NCBI GenBank assembly: GCA_030549335.1
Contig: CM060198.1
Location: 53,256,995 to 53,320,994, forward strand
Reading direction: 5' to 3'
Source of the DNA: Pontederia crassipes
Lineage: Eukaryota > Streptophyta > Magnoliopsida > Commelinales > Pontederiaceae
Length of the DNA: 64,000 nt
Part shown: in pieces, positions 11,742 to 25,491 of the stretch
How the letters are laid out: each line of letters begins with the position of its first letter
How positions within the stretch are numbered: position 1 is the stretch's first letter
Notes under the pieces: generated by a model
What the model was told of the DNA's origin: nothing
The model's input: the letters and a program-made list of their open reading frames with translations, nothing else
Databases searched by the model: none
Made by a program: the position numbers and the translations under genes

Positions 11742-13327
11742 GTCTCCTCGCCGGACGGTTGACTTGGAATGCAGAATCGTGTGTCGTGGTTTCAGTTATT
11801 TAATTTGGTGATGGTGTTCCATTAAGTGGTGGCAGTTAAAAGTCGTTGGCGGCCTTCTCTCTCCCATTTTTTTAAATTTTATTTTCCTCTCACAACTTTA
11901 TAAAAATAATAATTACAAACTCATCAGTCATCCAACTATTTTTGCTAGTACATATCTATATAGTCTTTTTTTTTTTGCTATAATAATAAAATTGTTATTA
12001 TTATCATCATTTATTTTGTTAATTATTTTATTTTAAGTTGTAAGCATTGGATTTTAGGAAATGCCTCTAGAAGAAGAGAGAAGAATAGTCAAACATAAAG
12101 AGATGTGATGTGACTTGTGAGTAAAACCTGGCGGCTAACATCTGTTTTTTGTGTTCTTTTTTTTTTTTTTCTTCGAGCCATGTTCGACTAGCAAAATTGG
12201 AAGAAGCTTCTGTTCTCTTGCTGCATTTTAGTGTTCTTTCTTTGACTTTGAATCGAAGGATGCCCCGAACAGAGAATTCAGTCGGGTTTGTTTCGCACGT
12301 CAAGATTAGAATATTATTTCTTTGTTGAAATGTTTACGACACCAAGATAAGTCATAAGGCATATTAGCATTCAGACGGTATAGATAAAGATGTTACAGTA
12401 ATTTATTCAGGAAAAAAAACTATTAATAGTTACGACGCTCTACATGCGGACAATAACAAAAAAAAAGTCCAATACTTCTGTCAAATAGTTTTTTTTCCTT
12501 TCTGAGAAGAATCTAATACCTCTAAAATATTTTGTTTTTATGTGTATGGATGAACTATTATATTTAATTTATTCAATTACAAAAGAGAGCATATTTATTA
12601 TCTTAATTAGTAGACTGGCTCATCAAGAAATTTCGAATTGAAATCTTAGTATTATGTCGTATTTTGTTTTTTTTAGCCAAGATTCATCATCAATTTTTAA
12701 GATTACTGGCATTTGATTAATTCAGTATTTGAGTTTGAGAGATGTAATAATTCTGAATTTCATTTGAAATCTAAAACTACTAACCCATATCACAATCAGT
12801 ATTATATTGTATTTGTTGATATTCATTATTCTAGCAAGTAAAGATATGCTCTTACTAGTTTAATATATAAGGAAGAGAATATCGAGTGGTCAGTGGAAGA
12901 TTAAACAAGAATATCACCCTTGTTTTTTTATTGACTTAACAACAAGGCATATTCTTGTTGGTGGATTATTGTTTACATGACTAGTTTAAAAAAAATGCAT
13001 GGAAGAACAAAGAGATACATATTGAAATATTTTTAATTTTGCGAACAGAAAAAAAAAGCATGGAATATTTTAATTTGTCAGCGAGTATTTTGGTTGTTAT
13101 TGAATTATCCAACATGATTCATTCAACATTAATAATTCGTACAGAGATCTTTGAAACAATGCAAATCATGATAATATTTCTTCTAAACAATCGAAGAAAC
13201 TCTTCAGCCAAAAGCTATGCAGCCGTGAACAGAAATTTTAGTATATATGGTGCTACTTGCTACGACCTGATTATTAAGGAAGCTGCATCGTGTAAATTTA
13301 TTAGCATGAAACAAACCATCCCTAAGT
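11742..13327. other. Intergenic between GINT1 promoter and the 3' end of MRS2-11
   Basis: AT-rich DNA with short poly-T runs. The right part probably includes MRS2-11 3' UTR. No gene or clear element is recognised. Confidence 0.65.
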
Positions 13328-13413
13328 AACACTTCCAGTGTGATACAAACGCAGCTTCTTCTTCCTCTTTTTATTTTTTTTTTAACACTTTCAGTGTGAT
13401 GCAACCGCAGCTT
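13328..13413. repeat. 30-bp direct repeat in the MRS2-11 3' UTR
   Basis: The two units are 13328-13357 and 13384-13413. Each begins AACACTT and ends CGCAGCTT; they differ at three positions and start 56 bp apart. They lie just past the stop codon (13433) of the minus-strand gene, so they would be transcribed in its 3' UTR. Confidence 0.85.
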
Positions 13414-13432
13414 GATGGAAACTGCAGGGTGA

Positions 13433-16400
13433 TCACAATATTCTCCTAGTTTTCAAATATGTGTACATAATGAAGAATGCTGCTACAGCACCAACTATTA
13501 TCCCCGCTGTCGTCAGCCAAAATGCAAACTGTTCAAAGCATAATGTTATATTAGGTATTAGATAGGACTTACCATGATAGTTTATGTCATAACTGTAAGA
13601 AATTGCAAGTCAGGAATTTGATTAGCATATTAGAAGAGATTAGGAGATGTACCACGTGCTCTTCAAGGTAAGATTTCAGATTCATGCCAAATATTCCTGT
13701 AAAAGGATGCAAAGCCATAAATCATTTCCCCTTTGGGAGAGGTGGATTTCTTTTCGTTAGCTGAATGACAACTAGTTCCAAATTTCTAGTAGAAAACACT
13801 ATTGCAATTGATAGAATTCATCCAAATGGTTCGCCGAAAAAGTGGAAAATAGAAATGAGTTATCAGAGATCTAAAGTTTAAATATGCACTTGTTACAAGA
13901 TGATTGATGTCATATAATACGACATGTATAGGGCAATCTTGTGCCCTTAGAAAAACAATACCTGCAACCAAAGCGCCGACTGCAATGCAGAATGTTCCAA
14001 CCTGAAGAAGCAGCTCCACCCTACTTACTTCAAGTCGTCGGGAGCTGTAATGAAGAAATATTTAATTGAATGTTTTCAACTTTTAGCCGACCCCACCTAG
14101 TGGGATAAGGCTTTGTTGTTGTTGTTTTCAACTTTCGCAATAATAAGGCATTTGAAATAATCTGGGAGCCGATAGAATAATTGAGTGAAATGAGAGGCCA
14201 CATTGCAAGACCGAAGCAGGATGTATCTTCATGACTAACATAATGCAGTTATCATCATTTACACTATTTGCACCATTTCCCTGTTTGCTTTAGTAGTTAG
14301 GAGTTGATAAAAATAAAAACGTAACTCTACCCAATATTCAATTAGTATTCTACTAGCGGAAGCAGCTCCATGAGACATGCATGTATACGTGCAAAAGCAT
14401 GTTTTATGCTTTTATGCCTCCTAAAGTGACCTGACTTTTACATCTGGATTTGGTTGTTTCTTAGGGTTACAAGACAAACAATTATCAATGAACTAGACTA
14501 ACAAAAAGACTAAGGTTGTGGTAGACAAATAGTAATTTTTAAATAATTGAGCATTAGGTCGATTTTTTTCTTGTAAACGAAATTTTATTCTGTAGTGGTC
14601 TAGAAAACCATGTCATAGACTTAAAATGTTGCAAATTAATTGTCGACAATATATAAGTATTTGGATGAGTATCCAGACATTATGTTGTTTTTTTTGTTGG
14701 CTTATTTTACGTTGTAATTCATCATTTAAAATATAACTTGCATGGCCTGAAATGAGTCAAAAAAAAGTCTTAGCACCCAAAAAATACTACAGTAAACAAA
14801 AAGATCAAAGAACACGTGAAAACCTCAAGTTCACTGAGATTGAATCTTCCATTTCTCTTGCAGAATCAAGAAGTCGTTCAGCCTGACCATGACAGGATTC
14901 ACATCTGATGAAAAAGATGGAAACCAATTAAATGCATTACAACATAATGTGTTTACCAAATAAGCCACCAAAAGAATACCAATCTACATAAAGTTTGTCC
15001 TATCCCACTTTACCCTTAAACTTCAATGCTTAACAAATTTTTTATTTCTGATTTCAGTGCACGTTTTTTTTCTGTTACCATTTCTCATTCTTAGTTTTCC
15101 AGTCATTGGATGAAACAGAACATATTCTGAAAATGTTTGATCTGGTTCTTTCATATGGTTTTTTTTATCATTTCATGCATATACAAAAGAAGCATTTCTT
15201 GTCCACATTTACTAAACATGTAAAAAGATGCATTCCTCTGCTAACATGTAAAAAGAATGCATTCCTCTAGAAACATGCAACAACAACAACAAAACCTTAT
15301 CCCACTAGGTGGGGTCGGCTACATGGATCATACGACGTCATTCGTTGATCCATGTTCATGCGATTCGACAAGGTTTTACGCTGGCTGTCGGGGCCTAACA
15401 CAACCCTCCTCCTTTATCCGGGCTTGGGACCGGCTATAAAACATAGGCGGTCTAGAAACATGCAAAAAGGAATAATGTTTGGTGTGGTGCAACAATGTCT
15501 CAAGCCAAATTTTGTAAGTATCTGTGAGGTGCAAACCTCCCACGAAAATAAAACACTTGATTTTGTAAGAATCTACATTTAATAGTTGTTACGGCCAAAT
15601 TATTTGAAAGAGAATTGTCTTCAAATCTGAATTTTTATTGGGTTATTTTGTGGGAATTCATACCTATTATGGCCATATCTTAGGAAATTATTGAGGTAAG
15701 TATCTGTAATGGAACTTGACAGTTGGCAAGAAAAATATGTCTACATCAGAACTGTGACACCTTTCTTAAATAACTCAGAGTTAAAGATATCAGGTTTGAC
15801 CAAGTGGATTTTTAAGCTTTTTATAGTCATACGTGTTGAGTAAATCAAAGGAGAAACAAGAAGCTTGACAAAAACCTTTTGGCTCGGCAGATCCTTCCAC
15901 TCATATGGATATCACAAAATTTCCAAGATCACATTTATAAGTTACACACTTTGTAAGTTCGAAAATGGAAGTTATATGCAATTTTTTAGGGGTGCAAGAT
16001 GAAAAAATCATGTCATAAAAGATTGCACAGCAAAACCCTGTGTTGAGGATTATTACAAGATCCACATTGAAGCTTGAACTTGTTTACTGAAATGTATTAC
16101 CTTTCAAGATAGGTCTCCAGAAGCATTTCAATCTCTTCCTCTTCTTCTACAAAATTCAGAATAAAACAATTCAGCTTGTCTCATCTGAAATGTGAAACTA
16201 GGTCCATATGAAGTAACTTATCACAGATTTGAACAAGAAATAATCACATAAAAGTATACTTTGACTAGATTGTTTATATAGATGGAGCTAACAACCTCTA
16301 CCCATGGCAATGATCAAATATACTACAGAAGAAATTATATTGCAAACAGTTAGAGAAACCAAATCCAACTTTCAGAAAGTATTAAACCTGAAAATGAAGA

Positions 16401-19400
16401 CATTTACACATAAGCTGGAGACAGCTTTATATCTCATGCGTCATCTTCAGGAGGAACAATGCACAAAGAAAATTCAACAAGTACATTGGGCGGTTGTCAA
16501 TTACTGACCACCAAAGGATTTTTTGCAAGTTCCTTGAGCATAACCTCATAATAGGTTGGATCCAGAATTCACATAAAAATACAATGAAACTCTCTTTAAA
16601 TGGAATTAGCCAAGATTTATAAATACAACAACAACAAAGCCTTATCCCACTAGGTGGGGTCGGCTACATGGATCATACGACACCATTCCACTCTATTAGT
16701 ATATTCGTTGATCCATGTTCATGAGATTCGACAGGATTTTACGCTGGCTGTCGGGGCCTAACACAACCCTCCTCCTTTATCCGGGCTTGGGACCGGCTAT
16801 AAAACATAGGCGGAGTTTAGCCAAGATTTATAAATCTGTAAAGAAAATGTAATGAGAAGCATTGCACCTTCAGCAATCTGTTTGTCTAATTGAATGGAGC
16901 ACTCAATATTGCCATTCCCTCGAAGTGTACATTTACGGCCCATTATACATATGCGACGAATAGCTTGAGTATCTTCTATAAGATCAAGAAGCATCTGTTT
17001 GAAAGCTCCTGCCCGGGAACCTAATTCCACCTTCAACATACAAAGACAAAGATATGAATATAAATGGTCTGACACATGGAATCAAAGTCTAACTCAAACA
17101 TCATACCATACCAAGGTCTGTTTACTTAGACGAAGCTGTTCCAATACATCAGCTGTTAGCCTATTGGGTAGAACCTCAAGAAGTGCTACTACCTAGAAGG
17201 TGAAAGGTAGATGATCATCAAATCACTGATGATCTAATGATGAAGTGCAATTTTGGTATAAATAGATAAGTAAATTGAAAAAACAAAGTAACAGGAAATC
17301 AATCTGAAGACATGTTTGCTCTCTGTCAAAAAAGACAACATGTCTATTGTCAGGGATTTGGTATACATCCACTTCACAAAAGATTCATAATTCAAGTCCA
17401 GACTTCTCAATGTAAATGAAATCATCTCGCCATAGTGCCAGGTTGAAGGAAAAGTTTCAGTATATTAACAAAGAAAGATAGTGCCTGGTTTGGAAACATA
17501 CTTGTCTGAAACCTTAGATACAGGTGCATACATGTACTGTGCATTCATTTAAGCATACATGCATAGGGAATTTTTTTACATTTTCACTTTCACTTGTTCT
17601 TACAACTTCCATTGCAAAGATGAGTTCAGTTTTCATGTCCATTACCCTTGATCAAGTGACAAGCTTATTCCTGCTGTATTTCATCCTTTAACCTTTTGAG
17701 GGAACATGCCCCCTCCTGCAATAGGAAGGAAGTGTACGTCCCTTGTAGCGTTTCTTGTTATTTCAATTTCAAATGCTTTCAACTAACTTCTGCAATCATG
17801 TCTATGTCACTTCCAATGTTCAAGTCCATTTTCAATAAGAAAAAAAATGGTACATAAGAAGTTTGGAGGCAAGAAGCACACAAAGTAAGACAAGGTTTTC
17901 CAGAAAGAAAGAAACAAGGTTAATGCTCGAGAATCAAGCTTGTAAGGATCATCAAGTATAGAATTACAGAAATATTTTCTAGTCCAGACCACTGAGATTT
18001 CCAAATTCCCAACCTTAAATTCTTTATCTCAAAATAGGAACGTGAAACTACTGTTCAGAAGCAATTAATATGTGACTACAAACTCCAATGTTCATTATCG
18101 AAGACAAAAGGAACAGTTTAAAAGAGAAATGTGCAAGAACATGATCAAAAGGGAAAAATAGCATCAGAGCTTCATTATCAGCTGAGATACTTCATGTTAG
18201 AGGACTTTTGAATGGTGATAACCTACATACATCAAATGACTGCATAGTTGTTTTTATTTTCTGAGACGTGATTGGAATGTTGATACAGTGGTACAAAGAG
18301 AAGAAATCCAGTGGCCAAATATTTTCTACAGCATGAAGTATATGATTCCATTTCAAGCCTCCAATATTTTCACACAACAGGAAGAAAACATACTCACTGT
18401 GTTCCCATACTCACACGAGGTTCCACATCCATTAGTTTCTGTTCCAGTCGTTGTATTCGTGAAATTAATGCAGCTTCAACAACCTACACAACAAAGAGTA
18501 TATTATATGTTTCATTAAGTCTTTAAGCACAACAGATTTTTTATTGAATAGTGGACGCGAGATCAAAAAAAGAAAATGAGAGAATTCTTATATTTGTTTC
18601 CAATCCTCCTTGAAATGCTCCTTCATGAGGAACCATGAATCTAATGCTTAAAAGTCAACATACTTATTACTGATGCTTTTCTAATATATTACTGATGTTA
18701 GGAATAGCATTACTTTCTCTATGAAGGTGCACACTAACAGCATCCTCACCTTAATTAATTACCAAACTCATCTGTTCAGTGGATGAAAAATGAGCAATTC
18801 AAAGTGGTATGTGTAATGGCCCAAATATAAATATTGGGAACAGAAATGTTAAAAACCTTCTAAAATAAATGTTAAAAACTCGGAAGTATAAAATTCACTG
18901 AAATCGGTAACAATCTTTATGCAATGCTTGCTGAAAAAAAAATTTCTCTATGCCATGTGTATAAATGACTAAATTGGACATTCATAGCATAAGGACATGC
19001 AATAGAGGGCATGAATCTTGCACCTTATTAATATCATGCATTTCACTCCAAGGACTATTATATATAAGGATACACATTTGGAAGGTATTTTATTTAGCTA
19101 CACTTAGCAAGCAGGGATACACAAGCATAAGGTACTTGGCAAGAGAGGTGATAAACAAGGTTTCTGCTACCAATTCAGAGGTGCAGGGGTTGAATCACTT
19201 GCTGTTTTTTGGGGATCTATTGGTACGACAGGCATCTACTTTAGATATATAGAGAATAGTGTCATTTTTCAGAGGACATTGAAGTTACATAAATAATATT
19301 GTACATCATACCACTACTTTTGTTAGAGATTGGCATATGGGCATTTTTTTGCCTTATTGTGATATTGTACCATAGAGCTTTTGTGCATACTGTATATTCT

Positions 19401-21801
19401 CTTTTGATATATTGTTCCAAATTGACTAGCATGGCCACTTTATTCATCATTTCTCTTAATTTCTTCTTTCGAAGATCACCATTTCTCTTATCAAAAGAAT
19501 AAAGATTGCTCAGTTGATGTATACTTTTATCAAACATCTCATCAATTTGTACAAATGATACAGATCTTGTTCTCATAGTCATATTGATTATTCAAATCAT
19601 TTCACTATTGATTTAATTCATATGTCCTTCTGTATTTCCTATATAATCTATCCTTGAACAAGTAAATTATACTCCTGTAACAGCTGAATACAATAGAGCA
19701 TGTCAAAATCTTAATATGTCACAAGAGAACTTCATCAGTAAGGATCACAAAATACAGATTTGTCCAAAAAAACATCCTTCGATGATTATATGTTGTCACT
19801 GAAATGCCAAAACTAAAATACCTCCAATTCAAAAGGCATGGCAGGGCTGGAATTTATGTTCTTAGAATTTAAACGCGGCAACAACAAGTTTAGAAAGGCT
19901 TTTCCTCCCTTACTGCAGAAGGCAAATGAATGAAGACAATGATCAAATCTACATGTAGCCAACTTGCACCATGAAAACAAAACTTGTGCATTAGAATTTG
20001 GAATTACCGGTTGTAGTCAAAAATAAGAACACGTTCATGCATTGCAATTGCTCGTAAGGAGCCAAGGTTTAACAGAATAGCTTGCTCCCTCACCTACCAA
20101 ACAAAGGGAAATTTATTATTTTCAGTTCCAGTGAAACAATGATGAGTTGCCTTGGGGCAACCCTAGCAAAACTGCAAAAAGGCTAGCGTATCTCTGTGAA
20201 ACATCACAGTGGCTATAGTGAAAACAAATAAAAGCAAATGTAAAGATATTTGAAGTGATGCTTTAATTTGACAATGGTTTTCAAGCTTTCAGCAGAATGA
20301 ATTAACTGTAATAATGTATGTAATGTCTTTTTATTTGTGTTAGTTCTTTGGTAAATAAGATAAATAAAAGTCAGTATAAAAATTTGTTTTACTTGAGAAA
20401 GGAAAAAACATCTGCCATCCTAATGAGGCAAAAGCTACAAGCATGAAGAAAAACAACAAACTATGTTAAGTTAAATCTTTTTACCAGCAATGAGGGCATT
20501 GAATTCATCAACCATAGTGAAGGATCGACACTCCTGATATCTCGTGGACGGAGGCCTAACATTGAAAAAACAAGTCACATGAAATGGCATATATGATACC
20601 AAGAACAGTTACACTTAGGAGCGTGAACACAAATCTCATCAATCTTTGTTCATTGATCATAGCATGATGTCTTAACTCAGAAAAAAAAACTCATGGCATG
20701 AGCACTTCAATTATTGCTCTGACTTTATAACATGCATACCAGAAGTTGGCACTCAGCATAATGATTGAAGCTGATTGGCTGGTGCACCCAATCAAAGAAG
20801 AAATGAAATGTATCATATTAATAGAAGCTAGGAATGAAATGCTTGCCTTCTTGAAGGCACTTTAAATACATGAGGCAACAAAATATTATAAAACTTCAGA
20901 AAAGCTGTATGTGATGAGACTAGAATTAGTTCACAATTGAACATTTCCAAATGTGAAGAGACCATCCTTGCATGACAGTGGGTTAGACTAGTAGCAAGAA
21001 TGAGTGTCTTTTCTTCCTGTTAGAATTGGTAAAAACACCATGTTTCTTCTAACTGAGCACCCTCTAAAATAATAAAGTGAAGAGAGAACAATGGTTAAGA
21101 ATATGGTGGATAAGACATACCACTTGACTTCAGCAGCTGTCTCCTATTAATCTTTTTTGTAGATAACATTCCATCCGATTTCACTTCGATCACCTGAAAA
21201 TTCGAGCATCAGATAGAAAATTAATCAAGAACTCGACAGATGCAAGTGGCGGTTAACACTTCACTGAATTCCCCAAGAATCGCAGTGAAGCAAATTGTGA
21301 TTCTACTGCGATCACGACACAGAATGCGTCAAAATTGACTGAAGAAAGAACCCGGCTAGCAATCACCTCATACACGGGCTCCTTGATACCCAGAGAGATC
21401 GAATCCGCCGAGGCGGCACTCCGCCGACGTCGCAACGACTCAGAGAGTGAGCTCAAGCCCACATTATCGCTCTCCTCGATAACCCCGGAGACCCCCCCGT
21501 CCCCCACAACATCCTCCTCCATCTCCACCTCCACATCCTGGGCGACCGCAGCCCCATCCTCGCCGGTCCTTCCTCCCGCCGACGGCCGGAACTTCGGCTT
21601 CCTGGACCTCGACTGCGAGGAGAGGAGAACCGGGGAGAGGAGATCCGGGAGGAGCAGCTTCTCCCGCCTCCTGCTCGAAAGTCTTCTGCCCCATAGGGAG
21701 GCGGTCGGAGGGAGGGAGAGGAGGCCGGCAGGTTGGTGGAGCGACTGCGGCAAGTCGAGGAAGAGGAGGAAAGAAGAAGAGGAAGAGAAGGAGAAGGCCA
21801 T
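13433..21801 (-). CDS. MRS2-11: CorA/MRS2-type magnesium transporter, plastid MRS2-11/MGT10-like
   Basis: Mg2+ channel of the CorA-MRS2 family, predicted in the chloroplast envelope. Thirteen exons on the minus strand: 21801-21367, 21193-21121, 20555-20485, 20093-20008, 19912-19822, 18483-18415, 17192-17112, 17030-16868, 16146-16101, 14904-14824, 14044-13962, 13696-13653 and 13528-13433. All phases close to 472 aa (Arabidopsis MRS2-11 is 459). Exon 1 gives a Ser/Arg-rich transit peptide and an acidic linker. The core includes VIEVKSDGMLSTKKI, GLRPRDIRSVDPS, LPRLNS and VELGSRAGAFKQMLLDLIED, with coiled-coil helices. The signature Gly-Met-Asn is at 430-432 after TM1 (about 410-430). TM2 is about 442-466, with a basic tail KTRRIL. 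Introns hold three LINE-family insertions. The exon 8 donor is a weak GTGCAATG. Confidence 0.95.
14084..14122 (+). mobile_element. 5'-truncated LINE-family 3' end (stub) in MRS2-11 intron
   Basis: A 39-bp piece, AGCCGACCCCACCTAGTGGG onward to a TTG tail, is flanked by a 13-bp target duplication TGTTTTCAACTTT (14071-14083 and 14123-14135). This is the product of target-primed reverse transcription that stopped early. It is antisense to the host gene. Confidence 0.9.
15281..15450 (-). mobile_element. Compact LINE-derived retroposon in MRS2-11 intron 9
   Basis: On the minus strand the copy begins CCGCCTATGTTTTATAGCCG, continues through the LINE start region (CATGGATCAACGAAT), then jumps to the LINE-family 3' end (TGATCCATGTAGCCGACCCC) with a TTG tail. 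It is flanked by the 15-bp duplication TCTAGAAACATGCAA (15266-15280 and 15451-15465). Same sense as the gene. No coding capacity. Confidence 0.95.
16625..16816 (-). mobile_element. Compact LINE-derived retroposon in MRS2-11 intron 8
   Basis: Same structure as the 15281 copy, but with a longer junction linker (ATACTAATAGAGTGGAATGG on the minus strand). It has a perfect 19-bp duplication beginning TTAGCCAAG (16606-16624 and 16817-16835), so it is recent. Its 5' end lies only about 51 bp downstream of the exon 8 donor (16867). Confidence 0.96.
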
Positions 21802-23575
21802 GCGACGGTGGCGGCGCGGAGGGGCTCAGGCGCGCGGAGGCATGAGAAGGGAATGCTCTCCGGGCGCCGGCGGCCGAGTCGCGCGCCGTGGTCCAAAGTG
21901 AGAAACGCCGGTGGCGGGAGGAAAAGGTAGAGGCGCTTTTGCGGAGGGAGGGGAAGAAGAAGAGATAGAGAGGTTGAGCTTGTTATAATGTTATCCACTT
22001 GGCTGGTAGCGGTAGGGCTAGCCGATATATATGAATGAGTTAAAGTTAAACTCTCATTGGACGTTGACGGCAACTTTGACTCCTTGTGGCCTCGTTGTAG
22101 TTGCCACCATAACCTGGTGGGAGCCCACATAGCGATCCACTCTTCCAGTGGCATCTCTTTTTTTTTTTTTTGTTCTGTTAAAGTATTTAAATAAATCCCC
22201 CACTTAAGCCAGAAAAAAAAATAGATTTTAAAATACGTGATATTTCATTAATCCTTTTTTTAATAAATTCTATATCACTTCGATAATCTGGCATCATATC
22301 AGATTTGATGTTATATAAAAAAGATGGAACTTTGACAAATTTATTTCATCTGAATCGAGTTTGGCAGATGTAATTCATCATGAGTATTATCTTATAATGT
22401 TAATTTTGATATTTTTATAGTTTGACATGAAGAAGAAAAATGTTAAAGTTCTATGCAAGTGGAATATATATTTTCTCTTTTACAACAGTAATAATTTGAA
22501 GGTTTCTTCTCCTGACACACTTTTAAGAGCATTTGGTTGCATGATAAAATTAAGGAGAATAAAACACAAGAATACGTATTGTGAAAAAATAAAGATATTT
22601 TTAATTTATCCATCATTTGATTTGAAGATAATAAATTTTTAAAAAATATAATATTTTATGTTTAAAATTTTTTATTATACATAACTAGTGTTCAAATATC
22701 GTAATAAGAATAAAATATTATATAATAATCTATGATTGGATTTTAAAAATTTTAAAATATGGTTGAAAAGTTTGAAAATGTCAAGACTAAGTATATTCTT
22801 CTATTTGAGAAGAATAAGTTTATTCTTCTTGATGAGTTAGATATGACGACTTCACAATTTTTAAAATAATTTCACATCTTTTAAAGTTTGATCGACATAT
22901 TCTTTATTTTAGGAGGTATTCCTTATAGAATTTCGTTATTAAAGAAATTACATGCAAAAGCATAAAGAGCATAGAAAAATTGATTTGCTCTTAAAAAAGG
23001 ATAAAAGTAAATATAATGACAAAAATTTATCACATTTAGTATGTGTAAAATTACAGGGGGAGATTTTACACTTGGTTGAGAAGTTGAAGAGTAGTTGATG
23101 GAATACTTAGAACGATAAGAAGAAACACACATGAAAACATGGAGCAAGGGGAAAGAAACCACTCGATCATGTGAAGGCAGGTGAAACACTCAATCATGTG
23201 TATGCTTGAACGACTTCCAAATGCCACACTTGCTCCTTCTATGATCCTGCAAACTGCAGTAGAACACAAATGCCGAGTTGGTTGAAACATCTTATATCCA
23301 TGTGTAATATCTGTGGAAGATGGAACACCCCACAAATAATAATTATTATTACACAAATCACAAGTTAGTTGACCTTGTCATGGACATGAACACAACTTGA
23401 GGGTACGCGTGAAACATTAGAAGGGTGTTTGATATACGGATAAAACAAGAACTGAATCTTTGTCCTCAACTTTGCATTCAAATAATATTTTAATGAAGAT
23501 GTGGAGCCCACGTCAAGAAAAAGTAAGAGTTTTTCTTTTCTTGCTACGCCTAACCTCACTGGATTAAGGACTTTG

Positions 23576-24079
23576 GCAGATCGAACCCGGGTTCAGATTC
23601 ATCTCGATTTGATTTCGACCTGATTTGTGTCAGGTTTTAAAAAAATTAAAATCGGTATCGGATTTAAAAAATTGAGAATAAGATCGGGAATGAAATTAAA
23701 AATTTGTTAAAAATAAATAATTTAATATTAGTACAATTAAATCAGATTTTATATAATTTAATATATTATTATAATTATATTTTAGTTGTGAATTGAGAAT
23801 TGAACTAGGAACGGAACGGGAATGGACAAATCATATTAGAATATTTTAAAATTATATAAGTTTAATATATTATTATAACTATATTTTTATTTTAACCGGA
23901 CTAGATCTTGGGTCGAGAATTTTAGTGCTGGATCCGATCCCGACTTGGAACCGGCCTGATTTTCTCCAACTTAATATCGATTTTGAACCGGTTGTACTTC
24001 GGGTCGAAAATATTTTCAAGAATTTGGATCGGTCCAGTCCGAGTCGATCGGTCGACCCGAACTGCTCTCACCCCTATTA
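23576..24079. mobile_element. Probable non-coding DNA transposon remnant
   Basis: About 500 bp with GGGTCGAG, GATCCGATCC and CGGTCGACCCGAA words at both ends and an AT-rich core. It ends in CTGCTCTCACCCCTATT, resembling the CACCCCTA terminus of the hAT-like MITEs in this window. No target duplication was found, so the limits are soft. Confidence 0.4.
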
Positions 24080-24786
24080 AGCACTGAGGCAGCATAATAA
24101 TATATATATATATATATATTTTTTTAAAGTTGCATCCAAAGAGTCCTTTAACTAACCTTGTCATAAGCATACATTCACCTTCACGGACCATGAAAATTAT
24201 TTCATGAATAATAATAATTTTTGTAGTCAGAACTCGATATATGGACAATAACGATTATACACATCATTTACAAAAATTTATAAATAATGATGTTAAAATG
24301 TTTTCGTAAATACTTCATTAACTTGGCTCTCATGTTGATACGAACGCGGGCCAGGTTTCGATATATAAAATTTGTCATTATAAACCCGTGCTGCATTTAT
24401 CGAGGAAGTGGATTAATGGTAGACAAATTATCACCAAAGACCCTCGTCGAACTTGTTGAAGAAGAGGAAAAGTGAGAGGGTAGAGAAAAATTTGTAAGTT
24501 GATATTTGTATGAAATATTTTATTTTTATTTATTAAATATTGTTCTTCTCTCTTTCAAATTTATTAATCATATATCAGTTGCGTTCTTTTTTTTCAATTT
24601 TTTTTATTGATCAATCTTTTTGCTAACTTGTGACTTGATGCTTGAAAGAAAACGATCGTAGTGCATAATTTCATAATATGTGAGCATGTAATTGTTTCGA
24701 AATTATAGTGATTTTCACTTTAATTCATCCGTCTCTGATGATTTTTTTATTTTTCGATTTGTTATATATATAGAGAGAGAGATAGA

Positions 24787-25491
24787 AGTAAGGGGTATAA
24801 GAGCATGACTTATTATGGTGATGACACGTATCATTTATTAATAATAATTAATAATTATTATAATTATTAGATTTTTATATTATACATTAAAAGAATTTCC
24901 TACACCTAATCAAATTAATTTTACTGTTATATTTATCCGTTTAATTTTTTGTTGCACATATGTTATAATTATATTTAATCCTATAATAATTTCTTCTCCT
25001 ACTCAAATTTGCATATGTTACTTTCGTATGTTCGTAATTTAATTAGTTTCGAGATTTGAAAAACCAATATTATTTTAAAGATCGAACCAGATGAACTAAA
25101 TAGGACTTTGGCTCGCATTAAAATCCCAAAAATAGTAAGGGGTATAAAGCAAGACAAGTAGTTTATTACGGTGATGACACGTATCATTTATTAATAATAA
25201 CTAATAATAATTATAATTATTAGATTTTTATATTACACATTAAAAAAATTTCCTACGTCTAATAAAATTAATTTTACTGTTATATTTATCCGTTTAATTT
25301 TTTGTTGCACATATGTTATAATTATATTTAATCCTATAATAATTTCTTCTCCTACTCAAATTTGCATACGTTACTTTCCTATGTTCGTAATTTAATTAGT
25401 TTTGAGATTTGAAAAACCAATATTATTTTAAAGATCGAACCAAATGAACTAAATAGGACTTTGGCTCGCATTAAAATCCCGAAAATAGTAA
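24787..25491. repeat. 347-bp tandem duplication
   Basis: Copy 1 is 24787-25133 and copy 2 is 25134-25491. Both begin AGTAAGGGGTATA and end with GGCTCGCATTAAAATCCC plus AAAATAGTAA. They are nearly identical, with scattered substitutions and small indels in TAATAA-rich parts. Non-coding. Confidence 0.95.

Noticed and set aside
18965..19582. Frames of 95 and 106 codons in MRS2-11 intron 5
   Set aside because: Composition is typical of AT-rich intron DNA, without domain motifs. The intron is long but has proper borders.
21335..21901. 188-codon plus-strand frame over MRS2-11 exon 1
   Set aside because: Low-complexity antisense of a GC-rich transit-peptide exon; the minus-strand frame joins the rest of MRS2-11 in phase.
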